A stretch of 64,000 nt of DNA from Anaerococcus prevotii DSM 20548. Lineage in GTDB: Bacteria > Bacillota > Clostridia > Tissierellales > Peptoniphilaceae. The notes beneath the pieces were generated by a model. That model was given only the letters and a program-made list of their open reading frames with translations. It was not told where the DNA came from and did not search any database. The translations under genes were made by a program, and so were the position numbers. How positions within the stretch are numbered: the stretch's first letter is position 1; each line of letters opens with the position of its first letter. Where the stretch lies: assembly GCF_000024105.1 (NCBI RefSeq), contig NC_013171.1, positions 1,608,501-1,672,500 of the forward strand, read 5' to 3'. Of the stretch, positions 29,429 through 37,446 are shown one piece after another.

Positions 29429-29863
29429 ATGAATTACGATAAGAAAGATTTAAAAAATAAACTGTCCGACATTTCCTATAGGGTAACCCAAGAAAATGCC
29501 ACAGAAAGACCCTTCTCAAGTATCTATGATGACTTCTACGAAGAGGGAATCTATGTGGATATAGTAAGCGGCAAGGCCCTTTTCTCATCACTTGATAAGT
29601 ACGATGCCGATTGCGGCTGGCCTTCCTTTACTAAGGCGATCGACGAAGGCGAAATAAAGGAAGAAGTCGACCTAAGCCACGGTATGGTGAGAAAAGAGGT
29701 GAGGAGTAAGTCCGCCGACAGCCACCTAGGCCATGTCTTCCCTGACGGTCCTAAGGATAAGGGAGGGCTTAGATTCTGTATAAATGGAGCAAGCCTTAGA
29801 TTTATCCCAAAGGAAAAAATGGAGGAAGAAGGCTATTGCGAGTATCTAAAATTGTTTAATTAA
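29429..29863 (+). CDS. msrB: peptide-methionine (R)-S-oxide reductase
   Basis: A 144-residue MsrB that repairs R-methionine sulfoxide in proteins. The family signatures CGWPSF, SHLGHVF and the catalytic-cysteine box [10 protein letters not shown] are present. The CxxC zinc pairs of many MsrB proteins are absent, so it is the zinc-free form. The ATG at 29429 is favoured over an upstream GTG because AAGGAG lies five bases ahead. It fits the oxidative-stress theme of the rubredoxins. Confidence 0.95.
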   Translation: MNYDKKDLKNKLSDISYRVTQENATERPFSSIYDDFYEEGIYVDIVSGKALFSSLDKYDADCGWPSFTKAIDEGEIKEEVDLSHGMVRKEVRSKSADSHLGHVFPDGPKDKGGLRFCINGASLRFIPKEKMEEEGYCEYLKLFN

Positions 29864-29972
29864 GAATTTGATTTACTTGACATCGGTATTGTAAAAATAA
29901 TTCTATTGAACTTTCAACCAATATGCTGTATAACATACGTGACTAGAAAGAAAGTTCTTCCATTTTGGACGC

Positions 29973-30012
29973 AAAAAAGACAGGAGAAACCAACACACTC
30001 CCGTCTTTTTTA
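29973..30012 (+). terminator. terminator, msrB side
   Basis: AAAAAGAC-A-GGAG pairs with CTCC-C-GTCTTTTT. Confidence 0.7.
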
Positions 30013-30067
30013 TTTGGATAATTTTTTTAATTTTTGTATTAGGCCAAATCATATTGAATAAACATTC

Positions 30068-30100
30068 AAAAAGACCGATTATCCTAGGACGATCGGTCTT
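30068..30100 (-). terminator. terminator of the murE operon
   Basis: AAGACCGAT/ATCGGTCTT stem with T5 on the minus strand, just behind the SAF-domain gene. Confidence 0.85.
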
Positions 30101-30104
30101 ACTT

Positions 30105-31397
30105 TTACAATTTCATGGAATTTTGTCTTCTTCTTAGTCTTGTGATAGTTGCCTTTTCGTCAAGCTCTACCATGGACATATCTATTACTGTTCCCTTTTC
30201 TATATCTTTTACTGCCTTTGTCTTATCTGTAATCAAAGCTATTGGCAAGAGGTCTTCGGCAAGGCTTCTATCGTGGCTTGTAAGCTTACCGTAAACTGTC
30301 TTTGATCCTACTCCTTCGAGTCTTTCTCCAGCCTTGATGTCTCTTTTGGCAATAGTTACTGTGTCAGCTACTTGGCCGTGAAGAGGAACTATTGTCGCTT
30401 CGTTTTCTACTACAGCCTTATAGATAGTAATTGGAGTTTCAAGACTTGTTAGGTGGTATGGTCTGTACATCAAGTAGTTTGGACCATCTCCAAAGCCTAA
30501 GAACTTCATTAGATCTCTAACGTCTTCTTGATCACTTGTTACTATGATAAATACTCCTGGAGCCATTCCACGAGAGAATTCTACAACTCCGTATCTTGAT
30601 AGCTTGCCTCCGTCTGCCTTTAGTCTAAAATCTTCTACAGCAGTTTCAGGGCTTGTATCAATTCCATGGCAGCCAAATACATCTGGCAGGAAGCCTAGGG
30701 CGTTTGATACAGAGTTAAGCTCTAGCATGGTATTTGTTCCATCTACAAAGCTTGTAAGCATCTTTGCTGATAGACCCTTTTCTTTGGCTTTTTCTGCCAA
30801 ACTTTCTGGTGTTGCATCACGGTCTAGTGGGTTGTTCTTTCCCTTGGCAGCGACCAAGACTTCAAGTCCCATTCCGTAAGCGTATTCTACAAGGTCGATT
30901 ATAGCTCCTGGCTCATCGCCAAGGATTCCTGTGTAAACCACTCCTGCCTTCTTGGCCATATCGTGAAGGACAGGTCCAACTACAGCGTCACATTCTACAT
31001 TGAAGGTGATCATGTGTTTGTGGTATTGGATAGTCTTTCTTGCTATAACTGCACCAAAAGGAGGGTTGCCTGTACAGTCAATTACCGCATTTATTTGCAT
31101 GAGCTTATAGGCTAATCTGTAGTTAGTAGATACACAAACGAAGCCTTTTTCTAAAACTTCGTATCCTTCATTATAGTCATCTGTAAATATTATTTTATCT
31201 TCAGAGATTCCTGCATTTACTAGGGCCTTGATAGCTTTTTGTGGAGTTCTATCTACTACAAGCTTAACTTCCATTGCATCCATCTTTGATAGTTGGCTGA
31301 TTAAGGAAGCTCCCATCTTGCCGCAACCGATTATGGCAAGCTTGATGCTTTCTCCGTTATCTTTCATTTCTTTTAGTTTTCTATTTATCTTAAACAT
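30105..31397 (-). CDS. NAD(P)-binding oxidoreductase with C-terminal SAF domain
   Basis: A 430-residue homoserine-dehydrogenase-like protein. An N-terminal Rossmann fold (LAIIGCGKMGASL, about residues 19-31) is followed by a catalytic region with INAVIDCTGNPPFG and GDEPGAIIDLVEYAYG, and a SAF domain near the C-terminus (TIAKRDIKAGERLEGVG). This family occurs in various sugar-acid and polyol clusters without one fixed function. Here it overlaps a BaiN-type flavoprotein gene downstream of murE, which gives no clear pathway. ATG with AAGGAG upstream. Confidence 0.82.
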   Translation of the reverse strand: MFKINRKLKEMKDNGESIKLAIIGCGKMGASLISQLSKMDAMEVKLVVDRTPQKAIKALVNAGISEDKIIFTDDYNEGYEVLEKGFVCVSTNYRLAYKLMQINAVIDCTGNPPFGAVIARKTIQYHKHMITFNVECDAVVGPVLHDMAKKAGVVYTGILGDEPGAIIDLVEYAYGMGLEVLVAAKGKNNPLDRDATPESLAEKAKEKGLSAKMLTSFVDGTNTMLELNSVSNALGFLPDVFGCHGIDTSPETAVEDFRLKADGGKLSRYGVVEFSRGMAPGVFIIVTSDQEDVRDLMKFLGFGDGPNYLMYRPYHLTSLETPITIYKAVVENEATIVPLHGQVADTVTIAKRDIKAGERLEGVGSKTVYGKLTSHDRSLAEDLLPIALITDKTKAVKDIEKGTVIDMSMVELDEKATITRLRRRQNSMKL

Positions 31398-32598
31398 TTA
31401 TACTCCTTATCTTGTCACAGGCTAACTTCGCTGAGGAAAAAGCCCACTGTATATTGTACCCCCCACAGGAACCAGATACATCTAGGATTTCCCCACAAAA
31501 GTACAAATCTTGGTAAATTTTTGATCTCATTGTCCTATCATCGACAAATTTTGTATCGACTCCTCCGATCGTCACCTGGGCATTTGTCTTATCGTGGATG
31601 TCTTTTACAGTAAATCTCATCCCTTTCAGGATTTTAATCAGCATATCCATATCCTTATCGCTTAGGTCTTTACCGAGCATGTCTATCGATATTCTTGCCT
31701 TTTTGACTATATCATCTATAAGCCTATCATTGATGAGGCCTAGGAGGATCTCTCCTATAGTTCTTTTAGGAAAAGTTTCGGCAAGGTCCTTTATCCTTTT
31801 TCTCAAATCTTCTCTGCTGTAGGCTGGAAAGAGGTCTAGGCTTATCATAGGTTTTTGACTTTTCTTAAGACCTATACTTATCTCATTAGATAAATCCAAA
31901 ATAGCCGTACCAGTTAGGCCGTAAGATTGAAAGATAACATCGTCTGTGGATTCCTTGATGAGCTTATCTCCTAGATAAAGACTAGCCTTTGCAGTGACCC
32001 TGGTCCCCTTGGCCTTTTTGGAAAGCTTCTCCCTTGTTTTGTAATTTGTTATTCCATAAGTTAAGTCCGTAATCTTTTGTTTATCCTTAATAATTTCAAA
32101 GACAGATCCATCAGAACCTGAGTTTTTGAGGGTGATTCCTCCACTTGCAAGGACTAGGATATCATATTTGTACTTATTCTTATCACTTTCAATTAACTTC
32201 TTTTCTAGGTCAATGCCAGTAATCTTCTCATTAAAGATGAATTTGCCCTTATCCTTGGCGGACAGATACAAGATATCCCTAACAGACCTTGCGGACATGG
32301 TAGCAGGATAGTTCCTCCCGCTTGGAAGGGACTTAGAATCTATGCCAAGCTTTCCGAAGTATTCTATAAGGTCAGAATTTCTGAAATAATCTAGGGCGTA
32401 AGTAGGAAAGTCGGGATTTTCTCCTTGGTAAAAGTCTCTAGAATAATTGAGATTGGTAAAGTTACATCTACCATTTCCTGTCGCAAGGAGCTTCCTGCCT
32501 GCCTCTTCATTAGAGTCGATTACTGTAACATCAAGACCTTCGGCGAAACTTGCGAAGGCAAGACCTGCTACTCCTGCTCCTATTACAAATACTTTCAT
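31390..32598 (-). CDS. HI0933/BaiN-family flavoprotein
   Basis: A 402-residue NAD(P)/FAD-dependent oxidoreductase of the HI0933 (YhiN/BaiN) family. The FAD motif VIGAGVAGLAFASFA is at 4-18, the family marker GRKLLATGNGRCNFTN at about 39-54, and the C-terminal GGVDTKF and FCGEILDVSGSCGGYN are typical. Members of the family reduce carbon-carbon double bonds in some gut bacteria; the substrate here is unknown. It overlaps murE by four bases and the SAF gene by eight. Confidence 0.92.
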   Translation of the reverse strand: MKVFVIGAGVAGLAFASFAEGLDVTVIDSNEEAGRKLLATGNGRCNFTNLNYSRDFYQGENPDFPTYALDYFRNSDLIEYFGKLGIDSKSLPSGRNYPATMSARSVRDILYLSAKDKGKFIFNEKITGIDLEKKLIESDKNKYKYDILVLASGGITLKNSGSDGSVFEIIKDKQKITDLTYGITNYKTREKLSKKAKGTRVTAKASLYLGDKLIKESTDDVIFQSYGLTGTAILDLSNEISIGLKKSQKPMISLDLFPAYSREDLRKRIKDLAETFPKRTIGEILLGLINDRLIDDIVKKARISIDMLGKDLSDKDMDMLIKILKGMRFTVKDIHDKTNAQVTIGGVDTKFVDDRTMRSKIYQDLYFCGEILDVSGSCGGYNIQWAFSSAKLACDKIRSINV

Positions 32599-34028
32599 AT
32601 CCTAGCCAAGGCCTTCTTTATGGTTTCTCTCTCGCTGTAAGGAGTCTTCTCATTTCCATGATATTTCATAAAATTCTCCTCACCCTTGCCTAGAAGAAAG
32701 ACATAATCACCAGGGCGAGCCTTCCTAAAGGCGTATTCCATAGCATCTGTCCTATCTTTTTTTATTACATAAGCTTGCTTGTAATCATCAAGTCCTACTA
32801 TTATCTCCTCGTTGATGTGGTCTATATCATCAAACTTGGGATCATCTGTAGTAAGGACTGCGAAGGTGTCAAACTTACCACAAGCATTTCCTATAAGTCT
32901 CCTAAAATGAGCGTTCCTGTCCCCATTTATGCCAAAGACTGCAATTTTCTTGGCCCCTTCTGGGACTGACTCGAAAAGAGCTTCGTAGGCACGAGGAGTA
33001 TGGGCGAAGTCTAGGATGATATTTATGCCCAAATCATTTTCTATATATTCAAATCTCGACTTAACTCCCTTAAATTTCTTGTAGGCAGCAGCGATTTCTT
33101 CCATGCTTGCCCCCATTTGGTTAAGGCAGGCGCAAGCTGCTAGGGTGTTGTAGATTTCATAATTTGCGATTTTTCTTATGACAAATTCACAGCCTTTAAT
33201 CTTAAAGGAAATTTTTCCATCTTCTTTTCTAATATCTTCCGCCCTGTAGTCGGCGTTTTTCTCGTCTATAGCGAAAGTTACAGTATTTGAGAAAAGTTCC
33301 TTAGCTTTTTTCCCATAAGGATCGTCGATATTGGCTATGGTCGTCTTGGCATTTTCAAACAAAATCATCTTGGCCTTGAAGTAATTGTCCATAGTCTTGT
33401 GATAGTCCAAGTGCTCTTCGGATAGATTGGTAAATATACCGTAGGAAATATCTAGTCCGTAGAGTCTTTTCTGGTCAAGGCCATGGCTTGATGCCTCGAG
33501 AGCTAGGTGGTGGATGTTTTTATCAAGACACTTAGCAAGGATCCTATTTACCTCTGTGATATCTGGAGTTGTGTTTGATGTAGGGATAATCTCATCTCCT
33601 ACCACTGCGTTATTTGTCCCTATACTTGCACTTTCCCCAAAGATTTCTCCCATGAGAAAGGAAATAAGCCTTGATGTAGTTGTCTTGCCATTTGAGCCAG
33701 TAACAGCTACAAGGTCCATTTTCTTTGATGGAAAATCGTAGATGAGATTAGATATTTGGGCGAGAGTTTTTCTTGGATCAGTTACTTTGATATAGGAGAT
33801 CCCTTCTTCTCTTTTTATATCTGCTGTATGAATTATAAGGCTTGAGCCCTTTTCTATGGCAGATGCTATATAATCGTGCCCATCGCTAAGTGAGCCCTTG
33901 ATGGCTACAAATATAGTTCCTTCATTTACCTTTCTCGAATCATTTGTAACTTGTTTAATAGCCTTATCATTTGCTTTTTTATAATCTATATAAGATATAT
34001 GTGAAATAATATCTTCAAAACTTATCAA
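32595..34028 (-). CDS. murE: UDP-N-acetylmuramoyl-peptide ligase MurE
   Basis: A 477-residue Mur ligase that adds the third stem-peptide amino acid in peptidoglycan synthesis. It has a Mur N-terminal domain, the ATP loop VTGSNGKTTTSRLI, TTPDI and EASSHGLDQKR, the central HLDYHKTMDNYFKAK, and the C-terminal FGINGDRNAHFRRLIG. The site that selects the amino acid reads TTDDPKFDD in place of DNPR (DAP enzymes), so lysine or ornithine is more likely. The TTG at 34028 behind AAAGGAC is preferred to an in-frame TTG six codons upstream. Confidence 0.93.
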   Translation of the reverse strand: MISFEDIISHISYIDYKKANDKAIKQVTNDSRKVNEGTIFVAIKGSLSDGHDYIASAIEKGSSLIIHTADIKREEGISYIKVTDPRKTLAQISNLIYDFPSKKMDLVAVTGSNGKTTTSRLISFLMGEIFGESASIGTNNAVVGDEIIPTSNTTPDITEVNRILAKCLDKNIHHLALEASSHGLDQKRLYGLDISYGIFTNLSEEHLDYHKTMDNYFKAKMILFENAKTTIANIDDPYGKKAKELFSNTVTFAIDEKNADYRAEDIRKEDGKISFKIKGCEFVIRKIANYEIYNTLAACACLNQMGASMEEIAAAYKKFKGVKSRFEYIENDLGINIILDFAHTPRAYEALFESVPEGAKKIAVFGINGDRNAHFRRLIGNACGKFDTFAVLTTDDPKFDDIDHINEEIIVGLDDYKQAYVIKKDRTDAMEYAFRKARPGDYVFLLGKGEENFMKYHGNEKTPYSERETIKKALARI

Positions 34029-34169
34029 AATAATTTGTCCTTTCAATACTTGTTCTAAGTAAGTATTTTACCTTTGTAGGGGCAAAGTTTCATCAAGAAG
34101 GAATTTGAGAAATTGAATTTCCTTTTTACCAATAATTTGATAAAATATTCCTATAGAAAAGAGGTTAGA

Positions 34170-35009
34170 ATGAAAAAAGATAAGTCGATAATTTATAAGG
34201 CAAGTCTCATCATAGGACTTGTGATCTTTGTAATATCCTTCACCTTTAGGTATTCCTACATAGATATCCTAGGCTTTGATAGGCCCCTAAAGCTAGCAAG
34301 TTTTATCCTTATGGCCCTAGGGCTTATTGGAAGTATAAGTGCCTTGATTGATGGAGTAAACAAGGACTTCGCCCATCCCATAATCCTCCTCCTTATCCTT
34401 AATGTAGTGATGGTCTTTACCTACCCAATCCTCCTTGGAGCAGAAACCTTCATCACCCATCCTACAAATCCCTACGAGGATAAGTCGCCTAATAAGGGAA
34501 ACTCTACCAAGAGAAGATATGATGCTAGCTTTATCATAGAAGGTGAAATCTATTCTATGCCAGTTAGGCTAAAGGACTTCACAGACAGGGGATTTTCCTA
34601 CAAAATAAAAGAAGATGAAGAAGGCAAAAAAGCTAATATTAGACGACTTGGAGAAAGCACTAAGAAAAAACCGACCTGGTTTACGGACGGAGAAGTAAAA
34701 GATGCCTTCAAGGAATTTTATCTCTTAGAAGCCTTTTTTGAAGAGTCTGATATTAGTGAAGAGACTCCAATTACTCACTTAAAGGCTTCTGTTATAAATA
34801 ACAACAGAGACTTTGAGGTAATGGGTATCAAGCTTGAAGATTCCATAGATGATGTAGCGAAAAATTTCAAAGATAAAATAAAAGAAGATCCAGGAAATAA
34901 AGAAAATCCTAGCAAGAAATACTATCTAGAAACAAAAGATTCCTACAAAATTACCCTAACTTCCCTTAAGGGAGTGATCCAATCCATAGAAATTAGTAAA
35001 ATTGATTAA
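34170..35009 (+). CDS. hypothetical membrane protein
   Basis: A 279-residue protein of unknown family. Three hydrophobic helices (about 10-28, 38-58 and 68-88) are followed by an extracytoplasmic or cytoplasmic domain of about 190 residues rich in Lys, Glu and Asp with no recognised motif. The ATG at 34170 with GAGG upstream is preferred over an upstream in-frame TTG. It is divergent from murE and ends at a bidirectional terminator. Confidence 0.7.
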   Translation: MKKDKSIIYKASLIIGLVIFVISFTFRYSYIDILGFDRPLKLASFILMALGLIGSISALIDGVNKDFAHPIILLLILNVVMVFTYPILLGAETFITHPTNPYEDKSPNKGNSTKRRYDASFIIEGEIYSMPVRLKDFTDRGFSYKIKEDEEGKKANIRRLGESTKKKPTWFTDGEVKDAFKEFYLLEAFFEESDISEETPITHLKASVINNNRDFEVMGIKLEDSIDDVAKNFKDKIKEDPGNKENPSKKYYLETKDSYKITLTSLKGVIQSIEISKID

Positions 35010-35016
35010 TAAAAAT

Positions 35017-35052
35017 AAAGGAGCAAGCCAAATCCATGCTTACTCCTTTTAA
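35017..35052. terminator. bidirectional terminator
   Basis: AAAGGAG (35017-35023) pairs with CTCCTTT (35043-35049), with inner AAG/CTT pairing. It separates the converging membrane protein and glutaredoxin genes. Confidence 0.7.
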
Positions 35053-35053
35053 A

Positions 35054-35284
35054 TTAAATATTTAGTTTTGCTTCAATAGCTTCCTTGTCAAAGCCAACTA
35101 TATCTTCTCCGTCGATATTAATAACTGGTACTCCCCTGTAGCCCTTGCTTACAAGGTAATCTACAGCGTCCTTGTCCTTGTCGACATTAAGTTCTGTAAA
35201 TTCGATGCCTTTTTCGTTGAAATATTGTTTAGCTGCCTTACAGAAAACACATGTATTTGATGTATAAATTTTAATATCTGCCAT
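35054..35284 (-). CDS. glutaredoxin-like protein
   Basis: A 76-residue thioredoxin-fold redox protein. The active site is CVFC at 12-15, with the cis-proline loop GVPVINIDG near 52-60 and the downstream GFD, typical of NrdH/glutaredoxin-like proteins. It would reduce disulfides, with an unknown electron source. It lies 34 bases behind ksgA on the same strand. Confidence 0.93.
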   Translation of the reverse strand: MADIKIYTSNTCVFCKAAKQYFNEKGIEFTELNVDKDKDAVDYLVSKGYRGVPVINIDGEDIVGFDKEAIEAKLNI

Positions 35285-35318
35285 ATTCTCCTCCGTTCTC
35301 TCTATATATACCCATTAA

Positions 35319-36161
35319 TTATAGGGTCTCAATGGTTTTTGTCAAATTTATAAAATCGTCCAAGGACAAGTTTTCTGCCCTCAGGTTATTTTTTATACCC
35401 AATTTATCGAAGGCTAATCTTAATTTTTCCTTTTCGCAAGCATCAGATAGGGAATTTAGGATAGTCTTTCTCCTCTTGTTAAAGCCTGCATGGACTAGGG
35501 CAAAAAGTTTCTTTTCATCTACATCGTCTCTGTATTTTCTAAGATTTAGCTTAAGGACAGTCGAGTCAATCTTAGGCTGAGGCATAAATACTGACTTAGG
35601 AACATTAGTAATCTTTTCTGCATCTGAGTAATATTTGATAAAGACAGAAAGAGAAGAGTAGTCCTTACTTTTCTCATCAGCAAGCATCCTATCAGCAACT
35701 TCCTTTTGAACCATGATGGTCATATCCCTACAAGGAAGGTCAGTTTCTATAAGTTTTTCTATGATAGGAGTCGTTATATAATAAGGGAGATTGCTTACTA
35801 CTTTGAAGTCTTCTCCAGCAAACTCTTCTTCTATGATTCTTCCGAGGTCGGCCTTTAGGATATCCTCGTGAATTAGTTTAAAATTATCAAACTCTTCCAT
35901 ATTTTCTCCTATAATAGGAATAAGAGAGCTATCAATCTCGATTGCTACTACCTTCTTTGCAGTCTTTGCCATCTCATAGGTGATTGTTCCAATTCCCGGT
36001 CCGATTTCTAGGACGTTAGAAGAATCCACATCTGCTGCATCTACGATTTTTTCTACGAAATTCTTATCTATCAAGAAATTTTGGCCCAGAGATTTGGAAA
36101 ATCTAAAGTTATATAGGTCTATTATGTCTTTTACAACTTTAGGTGAGTATAATTTTTTCAT
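35319..36161 (-). CDS. rsmA: 16S rRNA dimethyladenosine transferase
   Basis: A 280-residue KsgA/RsmA methyltransferase that dimethylates two adjacent adenosines near the 3' end of 16S rRNA. It carries FSKSLGQNFLIDKNFVEKIV, the SAM motif VLEIGPGIGTITYEMA and the catalytic NLPYYITTPII. It overlaps rnmV by four bases in the conserved metG-tatD-rnmV-ksgA order of Firmicutes. Confidence 0.97.
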   Translation of the reverse strand: MKKLYSPKVVKDIIDLYNFRFSKSLGQNFLIDKNFVEKIVDAADVDSSNVLEIGPGIGTITYEMAKTAKKVVAIEIDSSLIPIIGENMEEFDNFKLIHEDILKADLGRIIEEEFAGEDFKVVSNLPYYITTPIIEKLIETDLPCRDMTIMVQKEVADRMLADEKSKDYSSLSVFIKYYSDAEKITNVPKSVFMPQPKIDSTVLKLNLRKYRDDVDEKKLFALVHAGFNKRRKTILNSLSDACEKEKLRLAFDKLGIKNNLRAENLSLDDFINLTKTIETL

Positions 36162-36688
36162 AAATTGTCTACCGCCCTTTCAAATTCTTCACGGCTTATA
36201 CCAAAGGAGTTGAGCTTGGAAAGAAGTTGTTTGGAATTATAATAACCAATACCTAAAATATCTCCGAGCTTTTCCCTTCTCTCTTTAGAGCCTTTTCCAA
36301 AAGAGAGGTCGTTTTTTATCAAATCTGCCATGGTAAAAGTCTCTACTCTCTCCTTAGTCTCTGCCTTGGCCCTTCTTAGGGCTTCGATTATAACTTCTGG
36401 CTCTGCATTTTCAACACCGAGGTCGTTTTTCTTGATAGCCTTTTTCCTATCGATATAGGCATGCTTGGCATTTGGTATGTGCTTTGCAATCCTTGACCTA
36501 ATCTTTTTGCCTGCATAGTCTGGGTCTGTTAGGATGATTATCCCACATCTTTTATCGACTTCCTTAAGTCTTTCGATTAGGTCTTTACCAAAAGCAAGGC
36601 CGTTTGTTGCAATCATCTCGCAGTCAACCGCTCTTTTGACATTTGATATATCATCTTTTCCTTCTACTACTATAGTTTCTTTTATCAT
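36158..36688 (-). CDS. rnmV: ribonuclease M5
   Basis: A 176-residue Toprim nuclease that matures 5S rRNA. The Toprim motifs VVEGKDDISNVKRAVDCEMIAT and ILTDPDYAGKKIR (metal-binding DxD) are at the N-terminal half, and GIGYYNSKQLLSKLNSFGI is at the C-terminus. Full length, overlapping both neighbours. Confidence 0.96.
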   Translation of the reverse strand: MIKETIVVEGKDDISNVKRAVDCEMIATNGLAFGKDLIERLKEVDKRCGIIILTDPDYAGKKIRSRIAKHIPNAKHAYIDRKKAIKKNDLGVENAEPEVIIEALRRAKAETKERVETFTMADLIKNDLSFGKGSKERREKLGDILGIGYYNSKQLLSKLNSFGISREEFERAVDNL

Positions 36689-37446
36689 AAGCCGAAAAAT
36701 TCCTCTGCATTTTTGCTAGTTTTCTTTTCAAGTTTCTTAAGCTTCATTCCCCTAAGTTTAGCTATTTCTCTTGCAACTTCGATCACTTTTCTAGGATCAT
36801 TTCTTAATCCCCTGTAAGGCTCTGGAGTAAGGTAGGGACTATCTGTTTCAAGCATTAGTCTATTGATATCGACATGACTTGCGGCAAGTTTTTCATTTTC
36901 TCCATTGGAAAAGGTAACGACTCCTCCAATTGAAATATAAAAGCCAAGGTCCATATACTTATCCAAAAGATCTAGACCTTCTGAAAAGCAATGGATTTGG
37001 ACCTTAAGGTCCCTAAAGTCCTTTAGGATCTCGTAGGCATCTTCTCCCACATCTCTTGTATGAACTACTACAGGAAGGTCTAGCCTTCTCGCCATTTCTA
37101 ATTGCTTGATAAAGACTTCTTTTTGCTCGTCCTTATTGTCATCTCTCCAGTAATAATCAAGGCCTATCTCGCCTATGGCTACAACTTTAGGATTTTGGGC
37201 AAGATTTTCTATTATTTCTAGGTCATTTTCATTCATCCTAGAGACTTCTTCAGGATGGATTCCTACTTGGGCGTAGAAATTAGAAAATTTACCCGCAAGC
37301 TCAACTGCCAATTTGGAATCTTTGACATTGCATCCTGGATTTATTACTGCCTTTACATTAAAATTTGACAGGTCTCTTAGTATAAAGAGCCTGTCATCAT
37401 CAAAGGTCTCATCTGTAAGATGGGCATGAGTATCTATTAGGGCCAT
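36685..37446 (-). CDS. tatD: TatD family metal-dependent hydrolase
   Basis: A 253-residue TIM-barrel deoxyribonuclease-type hydrolase. The metal ligands are visible in IDTHAHLTDETF, AIGEIGLDYYW, VVVHTRDVGEDA and MLETDSPYLTPEPYRG. In this operon position it is the usual neighbour of metG and rnmV. Its start overlaps the metG stop codon. Confidence 0.95.
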   Translation of the reverse strand: MALIDTHAHLTDETFDDDRLFILRDLSNFNVKAVINPGCNVKDSKLAVELAGKFSNFYAQVGIHPEEVSRMNENDLEIIENLAQNPKVVAIGEIGLDYYWRDDNKDEQKEVFIKQLEMARRLDLPVVVHTRDVGEDAYEILKDFRDLKVQIHCFSEGLDLLDKYMDLGFYISIGGVVTFSNGENEKLAASHVDINRLMLETDSPYLTPEPYRGLRNDPRKVIEVAREIAKLRGMKLKKLEKKTSKNAEEFFGL

